Shown: one piece after another, positions 42,351-52,054 of the stretch | How positions within the stretch are numbered: the first letter of the stretch is position 1 | Layout: every line of letters starts with the position of its first letter | Origin: Stenotrophomonas indicatrix | Lineage (GTDB): Bacteria; Pseudomonadota; Gammaproteobacteria; Xanthomonadales; Xanthomonadaceae | NCBI GenBank assembly: GCA_041545745.1 | Contig: CP168152.1 | Span: 2,788,001 to 2,852,000, forward strand | Direction of reading: 5' to 3' | Length of the DNA: 64,000 nt | The notes under the pieces: generated by a model | Told to the model about the DNA's origin: nothing | Seen by the model: the letters and a program-made list of their open reading frames with translations, nothing else | Database searches by the model: none | Position numbers and translations under genes: made by a program

Positions 42351-43943
42351 TCAGGCGGGCGCTGGACAGCCACTATTGGGCGAACCGGGTTCGTCGTCGG
42401 GTAGGGAGTCGGACTTGCATGGTCTTCCCAGAAGCCAGCCTTGGCCGACTGCTTCGGGAACGAGCCGGTGCATCGCTGAAGCCTGCAGCTCGGTCTCCAC
42501 CCCTTCGGCAACAAGAGGCAACTTCAGCGCCTTCGCCATCGCGCAGATGGCTTCGACTGCATAGCTGGCCGGTGAAAGAGTGCCCATCGCCTTGGTAAAG
42601 CAACGATCCATTTTTAACCCTGCCAGCGGTAAGTCCGCCAAGTAAGCAAAGTTGGAATAGCCCGTCCCAAAGTCATCCAGATACACGCGGAAACCCGCCC
42701 GCTCTAGTTGCCGCAGCGCATCGGCAAGCTTCTGCTGTGAGGCCGTCGACCGCTCCGTGAACTCCAACACTACATCGGCTGGCGAAACACCGAAAGCCTT
42801 GGTTTGCTCGGCCAGGAAATGTCTCAGTTCGCTGTCCAAAATGTCCTGCGCGGACAGGTTGATGCTGAGGTAGAAGCCATCCCCTCGCCGTAGGCGAGGC
42901 CCCATCTCTTCTAAGCTTTTTACGATCACCAGCTTCGCCAGCTCTGTTCCAAGTCCCTGTTGCTCCGCCATGGGCACGAAGGCGTCCGGCGACACGTCGA
43001 CGCCGGCCAGCGTCCGCCATCGGGCCAGGGCTTCCACGCCGACCATCCGCCGGTCAGACAGGCGTCGCAGTGGCTGGTAAACCAAATCGATATCGCCATG
43101 CCTGATTGCCTGCGCCAGCATTCGATGCAGAGCCCTCCTCCGCCCTTGGGATACCTTCAGCAACGTGCCCAGCCCGCCTCCCCCAGCCAAGGCGAGGGCG
43201 AGAATGGAAGCGACGGTCCAGGAAGGCTGGTCCCAAAGGCTCGCAGCCTGCCCTTGAGAAACCACGCAGATGTCGAACTCCTTGCTACAGGCGCGAGTTG
43301 AGATGTGCCCAGGCAAAGGTGCGGCGGCGCCGTCTGCACCCAACGTCAAGTCAAGCGCGTCCCCAAAAGTCTGGAACAGATGCCTCCCGTCGCGGGTGAC
43401 CACCAGCGAGCCCAGTCCGCCAAGGGGGACCGACACTCGATCAAATGCGGTGGGCGCCGTCGTGACGATGGCGTTCCCGTAGGAAGCGAGGTCCACATTG
43501 ATTCGATCGTCCCCGGGCGCCGTGACGCTTCGCCAAAGGGAATAGCCACGCACCACTCGGTGAGGTGGCGCAAGGTCGACTGGTGCTGTGAAGCGCCCCC
43601 ATATCGCGGTGCAATGCAACTCGCCGTTGATAAGCCGCCCAACATCTTTGATGTAGCGGGAATTGAATGCGATGAGGCGCAACTCGGCCAAGTCCTTCGG
43701 GCCACAGGGCTCTGCGCTGATTCGGAGCGCCCTGTTAAGGCTGTCAACGCTTGCACGTGCTACATCCTGCGCATGCACCAAGAGACCTTCCGTATAGTCT
43801 GCAAGTTCGACTTTGGCCCGCTGCGTCACCGCCAACTGGACCGCCCCAAGGGTAATCAAGATGACGGCAGACCCCAAAAGGTATGGCGCTGATAAGTGAA
43901 GGATCCGTCGGAGTGATCGCCGCTTGGCGGAAGACTTGCGCAT
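42351..43943 (-). CDS. CSS-motif EAL-domain cyclic-di-GMP phosphodiesterase
   Basis: The 530-residue membrane protein has an N-terminal helix (about 18-40), a periplasmic CSS-motif domain with cysteines in EPCGPKDL and ELHCTAIWG, and a second helix (about 240-262). The cytoplasmic EAL domain shows EALARWR, NLSAQD, EFTERS, DDFGTGYSN, LKMDR and AEGVET, so all metal and substrate residues appear present and the enzyme should hydrolyse c-di-GMP. CSS-EAL enzymes sense periplasmic redox state through their disulfide in other bacteria. That would fit the many Dsb genes elsewhere in the island, but the link is inference. Confidence 0.88.
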   Translation of the reverse strand: MRKSSAKRRSLRRILHLSAPYLLGSAVILITLGAVQLAVTQRAKVELADYTEGLLVHAQDVARASVDSLNRALRISAEPCGPKDLAELRLIAFNSRYIKDVGRLINGELHCTAIWGRFTAPVDLAPPHRVVRGYSLWRSVTAPGDDRINVDLASYGNAIVTTAPTAFDRVSVPLGGLGSLVVTRDGRHLFQTFGDALDLTLGADGAAAPLPGHISTRACSKEFDICVVSQGQAASLWDQPSWTVASILALALAGGGGLGTLLKVSQGRRRALHRMLAQAIRHGDIDLVYQPLRRLSDRRMVGVEALARWRTLAGVDVSPDAFVPMAEQQGLGTELAKLVIVKSLEEMGPRLRRGDGFYLSINLSAQDILDSELRHFLAEQTKAFGVSPADVVLEFTERSTASQQKLADALRQLERAGFRVYLDDFGTGYSNFAYLADLPLAGLKMDRCFTKAMGTLSPASYAVEAICAMAKALKLPLVAEGVETELQASAMHRLVPEAVGQGWLLGRPCKSDSLPDDEPGSPNSGCPAPA

Positions 43944-43996
43944 TCGTTCCTCATGGATGTGGCCCGCCGGGCACCCGTTGCCCGGCGGGGGTGGAC

Positions 43997-46126
43997 TCAG
44001 CTGGCGTGAACCAAGCGCGGGCGAAACTCTGCGTTTACCTTGAAGAAGGCAACGGCTTGGGCGAGTCCAACGGCTTGCTCTTCGACCGCGCCGGCCGCGG
44101 CAGAAGCCTCTTCGACCAAGGCGGCGTTCTGCTGGGTCACCTCATCCATCTGCATGACGGCCTGATTCACTTGTTCGATACCTGCGGTCTGCTCTTGGGA
44201 CGCCGCTGATATTTCCGTAATCATGTCGCGAACGCGCTGGACGCTGCCCACGACTTTGTGAATCGTCGAACCCGTCTCACGGACCTCGCTGGAACTATCG
44301 ACCACGTCTTGGACCGACCGGTCAATCAGCTGCTTGATCTCTCTGGCTGCCTCAGCGCTGCGCTGTGCCAGCGTTCGCACTTCGCTCGCCACCACCGCAA
44401 AGCCCCGACCTTGGTCACCGGCCCTGGCCGCCTCCACGGCTGCATTGAGCGCCAAAATGTTCGTCTGGAAGGCGATGCCATCGATCACAGTAGTGATATC
44501 GGCGATGCGCTGGGACGATGCCTCCACCTTCACCATCTTCTCCATCACACGATCGACCGCCCTACCGCCCTGAAGGGCTAGGTCGCCAGCGTCGGACGCG
44601 AGCTTAGAAGCTTGAATGGCGTGATCAGCGTTCTGGCGCACAGTCGAGGTCAGCTCCTCCATCGATGCGGCCGTCTCTTCCAGGTTGGCCGCCTGCTGTT
44701 CGGTGCGACGGGACAGATCCGAGCTCCCCTTGCTTACTTCCGTGGCCGAGACGCGGATGACGCCCGCACCGTCCTGGATGCCCCGAACGATCCGGCCCAA
44801 CTGCTCCGAGGAAGAGTTCGCCGCATCGCGCATGGTGGCGAACACGCCACCGAACTCGCCCGCAACGCGATAAGTCAGGTCGCCCTGGGCGACAGCCTCC
44901 AACAGCCGTGCGATGTCCGACAGGCTCCTATCGCTGACATCGAACATCTGATTGAGATTGTCGATCATCTCGCGGAAGCTGTGACTGAACCTATCCGCAG
45001 CACCGCGTTGGGAGAAGTCCCCCGCCGCAGCGGCCTGGACCAGACGACGAATCTCTTCACTGATGGCCAGCATATTCGTGCGCGTGGTTTCCATGGCTTC
45101 GGTGATGGCGGCCTGATCACCGGGGAGCGGCCGCATGCGAGCGCTCATGTCACCCATGGCGTAGTGCTGGGCGATGCCCACGATCTGCGAGGTCACCGCA
45201 TTTGAACGTTCCACCATGCCGTTGGTGCCGCTGACCAATTCACCAAAGGCACCCGGGTGCCGGGAATCATCGATGCGGTGCGACGTTCGGCCTTCGGCTT
45301 GGGCCAACGCCATTGCCTTTTGATCCGCGATCAGCGCCTTGATGCGGTCCTGCATCGCTCTCATGCTCTCTAACAATGCCGATGTCTCGTCTCGCCCCTC
45401 CGCCTTAATAACGTTTTCAACGTTGCCCGCGGCAATGGCGGTTGCGGTTCTAGTTGCCTCGCCCAACGGGATTGTCAGACTCCGCGTGATGGCGACAGCC
45501 AGGGCAAGGCTGAGGAGAACAGCCAGGCCACCGGCCGCGATCAGTATCCTCCGTGCACTTGCAGCAACGGCGTGTGCGTCCTGATAACTTGCATCAGCCA
45601 ATCGCTCCTGAAGCTCTGCGTTGGCGAAGATGGCTGCGTGCCATTCGTCGAGCAGCGTTTCACCTTCTGCAAGGAGCTTCGTGGCCGACGCTACATCGCC
45701 ATTGGTTGCAGCCGCAACGACCGAGTCATTGACTCGACGCGATGCAACTCTCTTCTCCGTGATCACCGCCCGGATTCTCTTGCCCTCCTCGTCGGCCGGG
45801 GTCGCGTAGAGGGCGTCGCGAGCCTTGTCGTAAATGGCTCTTTGCTCTCCAATCTCTTTCATCAAGGACGCTTGCACTTTCTTGTCCTGCAGCATGATCA
45901 GCTCGCGCAACGAAATGCTGATCTGCATGTTGGCACTGGCCATCGTTTTAGAGAGCCGGATACGCTCCATGCTTTCTTTCACGATGATGTCCATGCTGGT
46001 CTCGGCGCGAGACAAGGCCCAAAGCCCAGAAGCCACGATCAACATCGCCACCGCGATCAACACCACAAAGGCCGCACCCAACCGGGTCCCGACCCTGAAC
46101 CGCATCAAGAAATTCTTCACATTCAT
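43997..46126 (-). CDS. Methyl-accepting chemotaxis protein
   Basis: Start 46126 (MNVKNFLMRF) has GAGAGGT upstream. The 709-residue receptor has a helix at about 14-35, a four-helix-bundle periplasmic domain, a second helix near 190-210, then tandem HAMP-like regions (AMGDMSARMRPL, AAGDFSQRGAAD, AQGDLTYRVAGE) before the signalling hairpin. The tip has AIDGIAFQTNILALNAAVEAARAGDQ split over the usual core, and QEQTAGIEQVNQAV. No CheB/CheR-binding pentapeptide is seen at the end. It is 53 bases upstream of the EAL gene start on the same strand. Confidence 0.88.
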   Translation of the reverse strand: MNVKNFLMRFRVGTRLGAAFVVLIAVAMLIVASGLWALSRAETSMDIIVKESMERIRLSKTMASANMQISISLRELIMLQDKKVQASLMKEIGEQRAIYDKARDALYATPADEEGKRIRAVITEKRVASRRVNDSVVAAATNGDVASATKLLAEGETLLDEWHAAIFANAELQERLADASYQDAHAVAASARRILIAAGGLAVLLSLALAVAITRSLTIPLGEATRTATAIAAGNVENVIKAEGRDETSALLESMRAMQDRIKALIADQKAMALAQAEGRTSHRIDDSRHPGAFGELVSGTNGMVERSNAVTSQIVGIAQHYAMGDMSARMRPLPGDQAAITEAMETTRTNMLAISEEIRRLVQAAAAGDFSQRGAADRFSHSFREMIDNLNQMFDVSDRSLSDIARLLEAVAQGDLTYRVAGEFGGVFATMRDAANSSSEQLGRIVRGIQDGAGVIRVSATEVSKGSSDLSRRTEQQAANLEETAASMEELTSTVRQNADHAIQASKLASDAGDLALQGGRAVDRVMEKMVKVEASSQRIADITTVIDGIAFQTNILALNAAVEAARAGDQGRGFAVVASEVRTLAQRSAEAAREIKQLIDRSVQDVVDSSSEVRETGSTIHKVVGSVQRVRDMITEISAASQEQTAGIEQVNQAVMQMDEVTQQNAALVEEASAAAGAVEEQAVGLAQAVAFFKVNAEFRPRLVHAS

Positions 46127-46653
46127 ACCTCTCAAGGGGGAGGAGCACGCTCCTGGCCGACAGCGTCGGCGGGCCAAAGATCGGCCCTTTTTGGAACAAC
46201 CTTTAATCCGCCCTAATGGCCCAACATTTTCTGGCGATCGTCGCAGTTGATCCACTTATGTACGAACTTGACCACAAATGACTACTTTTTTTGTCTTCGA
46301 GCATCCGGTTAGGAGGCCGGATTTGCCGCCCGATAACGGTGAACTATCGAAATTTGGAAATACAGGTATCTTTCGTTTGTCCACATGAGGTCGAGATAGC
46401 CAAGGTCTGGCCCGGGACATGCACTGCTGAGTTGAGACCACTCGCCCTCCATCGGCACGAATGCACCGGACCTTATTGAGATCAGCGGACCGGAGGCAGA
46501 GTGGTGTGCCACGCACAGGTATGGCGCGGCCGCGTTGTGTTCGCGAGCACGTCATCAAATACCTGCCGCATAGGACGAACGCACTTCCCTTTATCTGTTA
46601 ACCCGGCGGACATTGCCGCGGCGCTAACAAAGCTGGACGCTTCCGCATGCTAG
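46127..46653. other. Intergenic stretch, no gene recognised
   Basis: Short frames in both directions (for example 46309-46512 minus) have no recognisable product. It probably contains the receptor gene's promoter near 46130-46260. The right end carries the CTAG target duplication of the adjacent insertion element. Confidence 0.4.
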
Positions 46654-46996
46654 GGATGCTCTGAACAACTACTTCGGCAGTGCTTGCCGTTGGCCGCGAG
46701 CCTGAAAGACAATGGCGGCACACGTTGAGAAGCTATTCATGTAGCTGATATTTGGTGATGCCGAGGGCCTGGGCAAGCGCAAGCAGACCCGGCGCGAGAT
46801 ATTCCTTTCCGAGATGGAACAGGTAGTGCCGTGGGTGGTGCGGCGGCAGTTGCTGCCGGCATAGGGATCAATCCGTCCGCAGGCGCCTGCTGGCACCACC
46901 AAAACGGCGAGAAACCGCAGATCTGGCGCACCTACCGGTCGCTGGTCGGGTCGGACCTGGAAATTCCAGACTCAGTGCTGATTGTTCAGACCATCC
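46654..46996 (+). mobile_element. IS5-family deletion derivative with terminal inverted repeats
   Basis: The 343-bp element is bounded by inverted repeats GGATG(C/G)TCTGAACAA (15 of 16 bases match) and flanked by identical CTAG target copies (46650-46653 and 46997-47000), matching the YTAR duplications of IS5-family elements. Inside, from about 46753, is [18 protein letters not shown] followed by [10 protein letters not shown], the N-terminus of an IS5-type transposase. That frame ends at a stop near 46862. The middle and DDE domain are missing, so it could move only with help from a full-length relative. Confidence 0.75.
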
Positions 46997-47367
46997 CTAG
47001 AGGGGGCCGAGGACTTTGACCACCGGCTGCCGTTCGTGAAGAAAGCCCAGCAACAGCCTCCCCCCGCCACCGTTCGCCCATTGCGCGCGTTGAGCCAATG
47101 CGCCCGCCGGCGGCCCGCCTCAAATAACGCCATCTTGGCCATCGAAGGCCGCCAGTCCCGCAAGGCCCTGGGTCGCGAGAAGCAGTTGATGGTGAGAAGT
47201 GGCTAGCAGCCTCGCCCCGGCAGAAGGCCAGTGAGGGCATCCTCAGCCCAGGCGTCCAAAGTGACGACCAGCTGTTCAGCGGTCAGCAAAACGTTTAGAC
47301 AGCGTTGGCCTCGCCTCCTTGTAATCAGAGCGCCGGCAACCCCTGCGCACCGTCTCCAAGGGCCTGC
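46997..47367. other. Intergenic stretch, no gene recognised
   Basis: Only short frames without recognisable products are seen. Codon usage in 47000-47220 looks non-coding in all frames inspected. It may be debris from older insertions next to the IS5 derivative. Confidence 0.4.
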
Positions 47368-48030
47368 TCAAATTCTCCGCTCTGGCAACTTATGCCTCGC
47401 TGCCAGAGACTTGGTGCATCGTTCCAACTCTTCCCGGGCAACATCAGATCGCCGAAGTGCGCGGTATGCATCCATGCAACTGCGGTCAGCCTCCGTTATC
47501 CACCGATCAAATAGCCTGGCATCGCCCGCGTCGAAGATATGCACGGCAGCCGGCCATCTCTTCTCAGTCAGCAAGACACGAAACACGGCGACAAGCGACT
47601 TGTTGAACGGGCGATACGCTGACATGATCTCATCGATGAAATCCACAGCGCCGACGCTTCCAGCGGCATAAAGCGATTTCACCAATGCAGGACGCTCAGC
47701 GAACCGTGACGCCTCAAGAAGCAATTGCCGGACCGTCGCAGTCTGGCTGTCTTTAATGGCTGCTGCCAACGCCCCGTCCAGGGCATCGGCAGCATCGGGA
47801 AGAGCACTTTGAATGATCATCGAAGCAATATCGCCATGACCCAAACCTGCGGCCACTCTCAACGCGTGCTGCGCGCTCTTCCCATCCGACAGGGTTGCCA
47901 GCGCCAGCCGCACAGCAGACATGTCATCTCTCAACACCGCAATCAACAGACGGCGGCGTCCTTCCTCGTCCTGATCTCTCTCAGGATTAGATGGAGCTAA
48001 TGATCTAACGGGATTCGAAGCTTGATGCAT
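47368..48030 (-). CDS. Ankyrin-like hypothetical protein
   Basis: The 220-residue helical protein contains ALRVAAGLGHGDIASMIIQSALP and further helix pairs of similar pitch (LVKSLYAAGSVGAVDFIDEIM), which are degenerate ankyrin-like repeats. There is no signal or membrane segment. It is the last of a leftward series of unknown genes following the Gabija-like pair. It resembles the proteins at 1-699 and 49245-50316 in layout, but no partner or function is evident. Confidence 0.6.
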   Translation of the reverse strand: MHQASNPVRSLAPSNPERDQDEEGRRRLLIAVLRDDMSAVRLALATLSDGKSAQHALRVAAGLGHGDIASMIIQSALPDAADALDGALAAAIKDSQTATVRQLLLEASRFAERPALVKSLYAAGSVGAVDFIDEIMSAYRPFNKSLVAVFRVLLTEKRWPAAVHIFDAGDARLFDRWITEADRSCMDAYRALRRSDVAREELERCTKSLAARHKLPERRI

Positions 48031-48083
48031 TCATCCACGTTAACTTAACGTCCTCAACTGTCAACGTGCGCGGCACGTTATTA

Positions 48084-48112
48084 GCCCTCGGCTGTGAGCT
48101 ACCAGCCGAGGG
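48084..48112. other. Perfect inverted repeat
   Basis: CCCTCGGCTG and CAGCCGAGGG form a 10-bp stem with a short loop in the gap between the genes at 47368 and 48190. No U-tract follows on either strand. It could be a terminator-like or processing structure. Confidence 0.4.
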
Positions 48113-48189
48113 ATTCGTAGGAGACTTATGCAGCGAAGGCACGGGCTGTCAGTCCTACGCCTGAAACCTCTACGGAAAAATCCCCGCTG

Positions 48190-48423
48190 TCATTCGTAGT
48201 CTTCCACGTTAGCGATATCCAGCTCGTAGTTGCTGGCGATGAGCATGCCATCTTCGCTCAAGCTCTCGATCGTGGGCTCATTCACCCACTCCTCGATGGC
48301 AAACAACGCGTCCGACAGGACCGCCTCTTTCGCCATCCTCAAGGCGTCTTCCGGGCTTTCAGCCTCGACTTCCAAATAGTGCGCGCACTGCGCAAGGCCA
48401 TTGAACTCAACTTCGTACTTCAT
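48190..48423 (-). CDS. Small acidic hypothetical protein
   Basis: A 77-residue protein with a YEVEFNGLAQCAHYLEVEAESPEDAL opening (quoted in part: YEVEFNGLAQ, then VEAESPEDAL). Alternating strands are followed by an 'ESPEDALRMAKE' helix, a layout seen in many small DUF proteins of accessory regions. AAGGAG-like bases lie before the ATG. No function can be assigned. It lies between two unknown genes in the leftward series. Confidence 0.6.
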   Translation of the reverse strand: MKYEVEFNGLAQCAHYLEVEAESPEDALRMAKEAVLSDALFAIEEWVNEPTIESLSEDGMLIASNYELDIANVEDYE

Positions 48424-48527
48424 GCGACTTCTCCTTGCCGAACACCCTGCCCGGCTTCGGAAACAAAGTTACAGTGCGCGCCCCGGACCATCGAGTACGG
48501 GCCCGTACCGACTAGCTGACGTTCGAT

Positions 48528-49181
48528 TCAGGTGATATTGACCGTTGCGTCATCGAGCTCCTGTTTATCCAAGAGCGCCACTTTTTCTGCATGAGTGCGG
48601 TCGATATAAATTCGGTAGGCTTGTCGCCATAGGCGCTTCTCGGCAAGATCAGCCCAAGGCAGAGTCAACGCTTGATCAACGCCAAGCGCCGCGATTTTCG
48701 CGCCGTGTGCAAAGGCCTCTTCAATGGCGTCTAGATCCAGGGTTGTGATGCCGACATGCGAGATGATGCGATTGATCTTCCTATTCTTGTCGCGCATCAC
48801 GATAAAGGGGGTTCCGTTGGGCGTTCTGCCAAGACGTCCTTCCAGTTTGCCTGCAATGGCATGCACAGACTTATTCACGCGGCCGAACCAAGTCAAAAGC
48901 TCGCCCTTGCTGATCACCTTCGGACGACCAGCGGCGTGGGCGAACGGATTCAGATGCGTGCGCTTTAGAGCTTCAAATTGCCGCCGCGGGATGGCCAGGT
49001 AGAACTCCGCCATTGACTGCGTGAAGCGCGTGCTGCTCGGCGCCTGATCCAATAGTTGGCGGACCGTTTGATGATCTAATCGTGCAACAACGGCTGACCT
49101 TTTTCCAGGGTTGGCGATGATCTCTAGGGCAGAGCGAATGAACCCCTCTTCCAAGCTGTCTTGATTGCTAATCAGTGTCAT
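48528..49181 (-). CDS. Hypothetical protein, unrecognised
   Basis: A 217-residue soluble protein without recognisable domains. Visible features are a basic central stretch (RRQFEALKRTHLNPFAH, RMRDKNRK-like run) and an alternating strand/helix end (YRIYIDRTHAEKVALLDKQE). The basic patches could contact nucleic acid, but this is not supported further. It follows the ankyrin gene by 63 bases on the same strand and may be co-transcribed. Confidence 0.6.
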   Translation of the reverse strand: MTLISNQDSLEEGFIRSALEIIANPGKRSAVVARLDHQTVRQLLDQAPSSTRFTQSMAEFYLAIPRRQFEALKRTHLNPFAHAAGRPKVISKGELLTWFGRVNKSVHAIAGKLEGRLGRTPNGTPFIVMRDKNRKINRIISHVGITTLDLDAIEEAFAHGAKIAALGVDQALTLPWADLAEKRLWRQAYRIYIDRTHAEKVALLDKQELDDATVNIT

Positions 49182-49244
49182 TAGTTCGATCCCCGTAACC
49201 CAACGCCACTCTGGCTCTGCGCTAAGTATGGCTTAAAGTTCGCA

Positions 49245-50316
49245 TCATAGCCGGCGCGCAGGATGCGACTTTTTAGACGGACTTCCCGCCGCCGCTTCGC
49301 ATTCCCTCTCCCGAGTTTTCGCGTCGGACCTCAGTTCTTTGTTCTGCGCTGCGGCACCAGCCCTGGCGATTGATCGATCCAGTCTAACCTCGACATCCTC
49401 GTCTGAGATCAGTTCACGCACGTGGTCCAGATTGACCCGGCGAACCAATAGATCGGCCACGGGATCGTGAGCACCGAGCAATGCAGCGTATAGGGCCGCT
49501 TCGGGATAAGCAGTTTTATGCGTAAATTCCATTACCGACTTCACCACCTCGGCATGACCGTTCTTGGCCGCCACGAACAAGGCCTCTTGGCCGAAGTCGC
49601 GCGGGGCAAAGCCGGTTCGAACAATGGCCCAAAGCAGAGTTCGGACCAATGAGACATGCCCTCTAGCAGCTGCAATGTTCAACCCTAAGCTGTACGTATC
49701 CTCTGGATCGGGAAGTCCGGCGCCGATGAGGAACTTGATAACGGCTTCATGGTTATGTTCTGCCGCAGCTTCAAATCCCCGCTGCGCGCATTGGATCTTG
49801 GACGAAAACGGTAGAAGGTGCTTGACCACTTCCAGATGACCCGCCCTGCAAGCAGCGAACAGTGCTCGACTGTCTCTGGCCTTAGGGTCCGAGAATAGAA
49901 TTAGCTGGAACACAACATCCGCGTGACCATGGAGCGCGGCTTCATACAGCGCCTGAGAGTCACGCTGAAAGGGGGCTACACGTCCCAAGAAGCACCTTGA
50001 CGCACTCGAGATGGCCGTTCCTTGCCGCCAAGCAAAGCGCGGCATCATCGTCGGCATCGCAATGCGGGATGAGCTTTTTGACCAGTTCTGCGGCGCCCAC
50101 TTTAGCGGCGGTCGTTAACGGCTCTTGCTTCCAAGACACCGTCAACAAAGGTGAAAGAAGATCGATCATCGCGTCTTGGCCAGCCCTAATCGCCTCCACT
50201 ATCGCCACTCGAGCCGCCTCATCGACATCAGACTGCGCCTGACACAGCTGGATCGTTTCTAATGCACTACCGGCCTGAACTGACCTCCAAATTTTCTGCT
50301 GAGATAAATTCTTCAT
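49245..50316 (-). pseudogene. Ankyrin-repeat gene, frameshifted (or two-part)
   Basis: Start ATG 50316 (MKNLSQQKI) has GGGGGT just upstream. The first part reads to 49960 with AAKVGAAELVKKLIP and AARNGHLECVKVLLG. The next repeats (EAALHGHADVVFQLI, AACRAGHLEVVKHLLP, AAARGHVSLVRTLL, AAKNGHAEVVKSVM) are in another frame to 49245. The join is at a C-run around 49972-49980, so a one-base slip explains it. Together they give about 355 residues with seven or more ankyrin repeats. It starts 88 bases after the helicase gene on the same strand. It could be a sequencing error or phase-variable tract rather than true decay. Confidence 0.75.
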
Positions 50317-50404
50317 ATCTACCCCCGTTATCAAGATAGGGCAGCTCGACTCATCGTCAAGATGAGCGCTTCTTGGCTTGCGGAACTGTGCTTCGCAGAG
50401 GCAT

Positions 50405-52054
50405 CTACAGGGGAAGCGCGCCAGTTCGGACATACCCAATGAACTCTTCCTGTGGATGTCGCACCACATTCCAATACGGGCCAGCCCCCTCAGGCTCGCT
50501 CCTTCGGTCAGCATAGGTCACGACCAAGTGCTTCTTGGCGCGGCTCACACCCACGAAATAAGCGCTTCTGTTCTCATCTTGATTTCCCTTGCTCCACCAG
50601 GTTTCGCGCTCCGTGCAAGGTAAAACAACGCAATCAAACTCCATGCCCTTGCACTTATGGATCGTCATCACCCGGACAGCCCCTTCATCCAAGAATCTCG
50701 CCAAAGCCTGGTCCAAGTCGTTGTGCTGGCGGATGAACGCACCAAGGACCTCATCGACCTTAGCCAGGATTTCGGCGATGCGTGAGGTATCGTAGTCGGA
50801 AGAAAGCGACAGCAATGTCGCAATCGGAACTGCCGCCATGACCTCCTGCAACTGCTCGAAAGCAAGCTGCGCCTGTTCGCCGTCTTGGCCCTGAGCGACA
50901 CGATCGCGCGCACTGCTCAACCTCCTTAGCCAGTCGCCCCGCTCGTCATCCTCTTGACCAATCAAGGTATATACCACCGATGCATAAGCGCTTGGCGCAG
51001 GCTTACGACCAAAAACGCGCAGCAGGTTGACCACAAACTCTGTGACGGGCTCAGACGCCAGTTCTTGCAGCTCCTGCTCGTTACGGCGAGGGATGTCACG
51101 ACGATCCAGCTCATCGTCGATAGCTTGATTGAACAAAACGCTCTGGCGACTGTGAAGAATGGCTATCTCGTGCGGCGCAATGCCGTCAGCGATCCACTCC
51201 TCAATCTTCTCTGCGATGCGCGCAGCCTCGGCCTGTTCATCAGCAAAGCGAGCTAAATAGACCTTGCCCTCGTCCCCAACAATATCATTCTCCGGGACAG
51301 CCGAAGCCGGCTCCATCTGGACGATCATTCGGTTCTGTACGCGCCGTATGGCCGGGGCAGATCGCCAGTTCTGAACGAGTCTCAGAACGGCTGCTGGAAA
51401 CTCATCAGCGAATTTGCCCATCACACCATCGAGCGCCCCCGCCCACCCCATGATCTTCTGCTTCGCGTCTCCCACAGCGGTGATTGAGGTGGGCGTATCC
51501 TTGAACAACGTCTTGATCAGGCTGTATTGCGCACCTGTGCAGTCTTGGAACTCATCCAAGAAAACATGGCTATAAGCCATGTTGATTGATCGCTTGATCA
51601 TCGGATGCTGCTCGATGAGACTTTGCGCCAACGGCACCAGCTCCTTGAACGCAATCTGGACGGTCTTCACGCGAACGGTGCCGACTTTGAAGCCTTGGTC
51701 CAAGCGGTCTCTTCCTGTCAGAAGCGGCCGATAGATCGCAATGATTCGACGCGCAAAGGCATCGAACGTCATGCTATTGAGGCGGTGGGCGTGCTCGAAT
51801 CCCGAGCGATCCATCACCCGCCTACGCAGTGTGTGCGCGGCATCAGTTTTAAACGAGATTGCTAGTATCTTCTTAGGGTAGCGGCTGGTACCGGTCCTGA
51901 GAACAAAATCGGCGCGCTGAGCCAGAAGCTCGGTCTTCCCTGATCCAGGATTAGCAATGACAATGCTGTTGCCATGAAGAGCCGTAATCGCCGCCTTTGC
52001 GCCGGGCTCCAACAACTCGATGGCAACCGGACTCCACTGAGCTGGCGTAATCAT
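50405..52054 (-). CDS. gajB: GajB-like UvrD/Rep-family helicase of a Gabija-type defence pair
   Basis: Start 52054 is set by the ATGA overlap with the upstream nuclease stop. The 549-residue SF1A helicase has Walker A ANPGSGKT (34-41), motif II FLDEFQD (about 165-171), GDAKQKIMGWAGA, QNWRSAPAIRR, VMTIHKCKGMEFD and VGVSRAKKHL, so all helicase motifs are present. GajB proteins are about 500 residues and lack the 2B-rich extensions of UvrD, as here. In Gabija, GajB responds to DNA ends or nucleotides and works with the GajA nuclease to stop phage replication. Other OLD-UvrD pairs exist, so the Gabija name rests on gene order, domains and overlap. Confidence 0.8.
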   Translation of the reverse strand: MITPAQWSPVAIELLEPGAKAAITALHGNSIVIANPGSGKTELLAQRADFVLRTGTSRYPKKILAISFKTDAAHTLRRRVMDRSGFEHAHRLNSMTFDAFARRIIAIYRPLLTGRDRLDQGFKVGTVRVKTVQIAFKELVPLAQSLIEQHPMIKRSINMAYSHVFLDEFQDCTGAQYSLIKTLFKDTPTSITAVGDAKQKIMGWAGALDGVMGKFADEFPAAVLRLVQNWRSAPAIRRVQNRMIVQMEPASAVPENDIVGDEGKVYLARFADEQAEAARIAEKIEEWIADGIAPHEIAILHSRQSVLFNQAIDDELDRRDIPRRNEQELQELASEPVTEFVVNLLRVFGRKPAPSAYASVVYTLIGQEDDERGDWLRRLSSARDRVAQGQDGEQAQLAFEQLQEVMAAVPIATLLSLSSDYDTSRIAEILAKVDEVLGAFIRQHNDLDQALARFLDEGAVRVMTIHKCKGMEFDCVVLPCTERETWWSKGNQDENRSAYFVGVSRAKKHLVVTYADRRSEPEGAGPYWNVVRHPQEEFIGYVRTGALPL

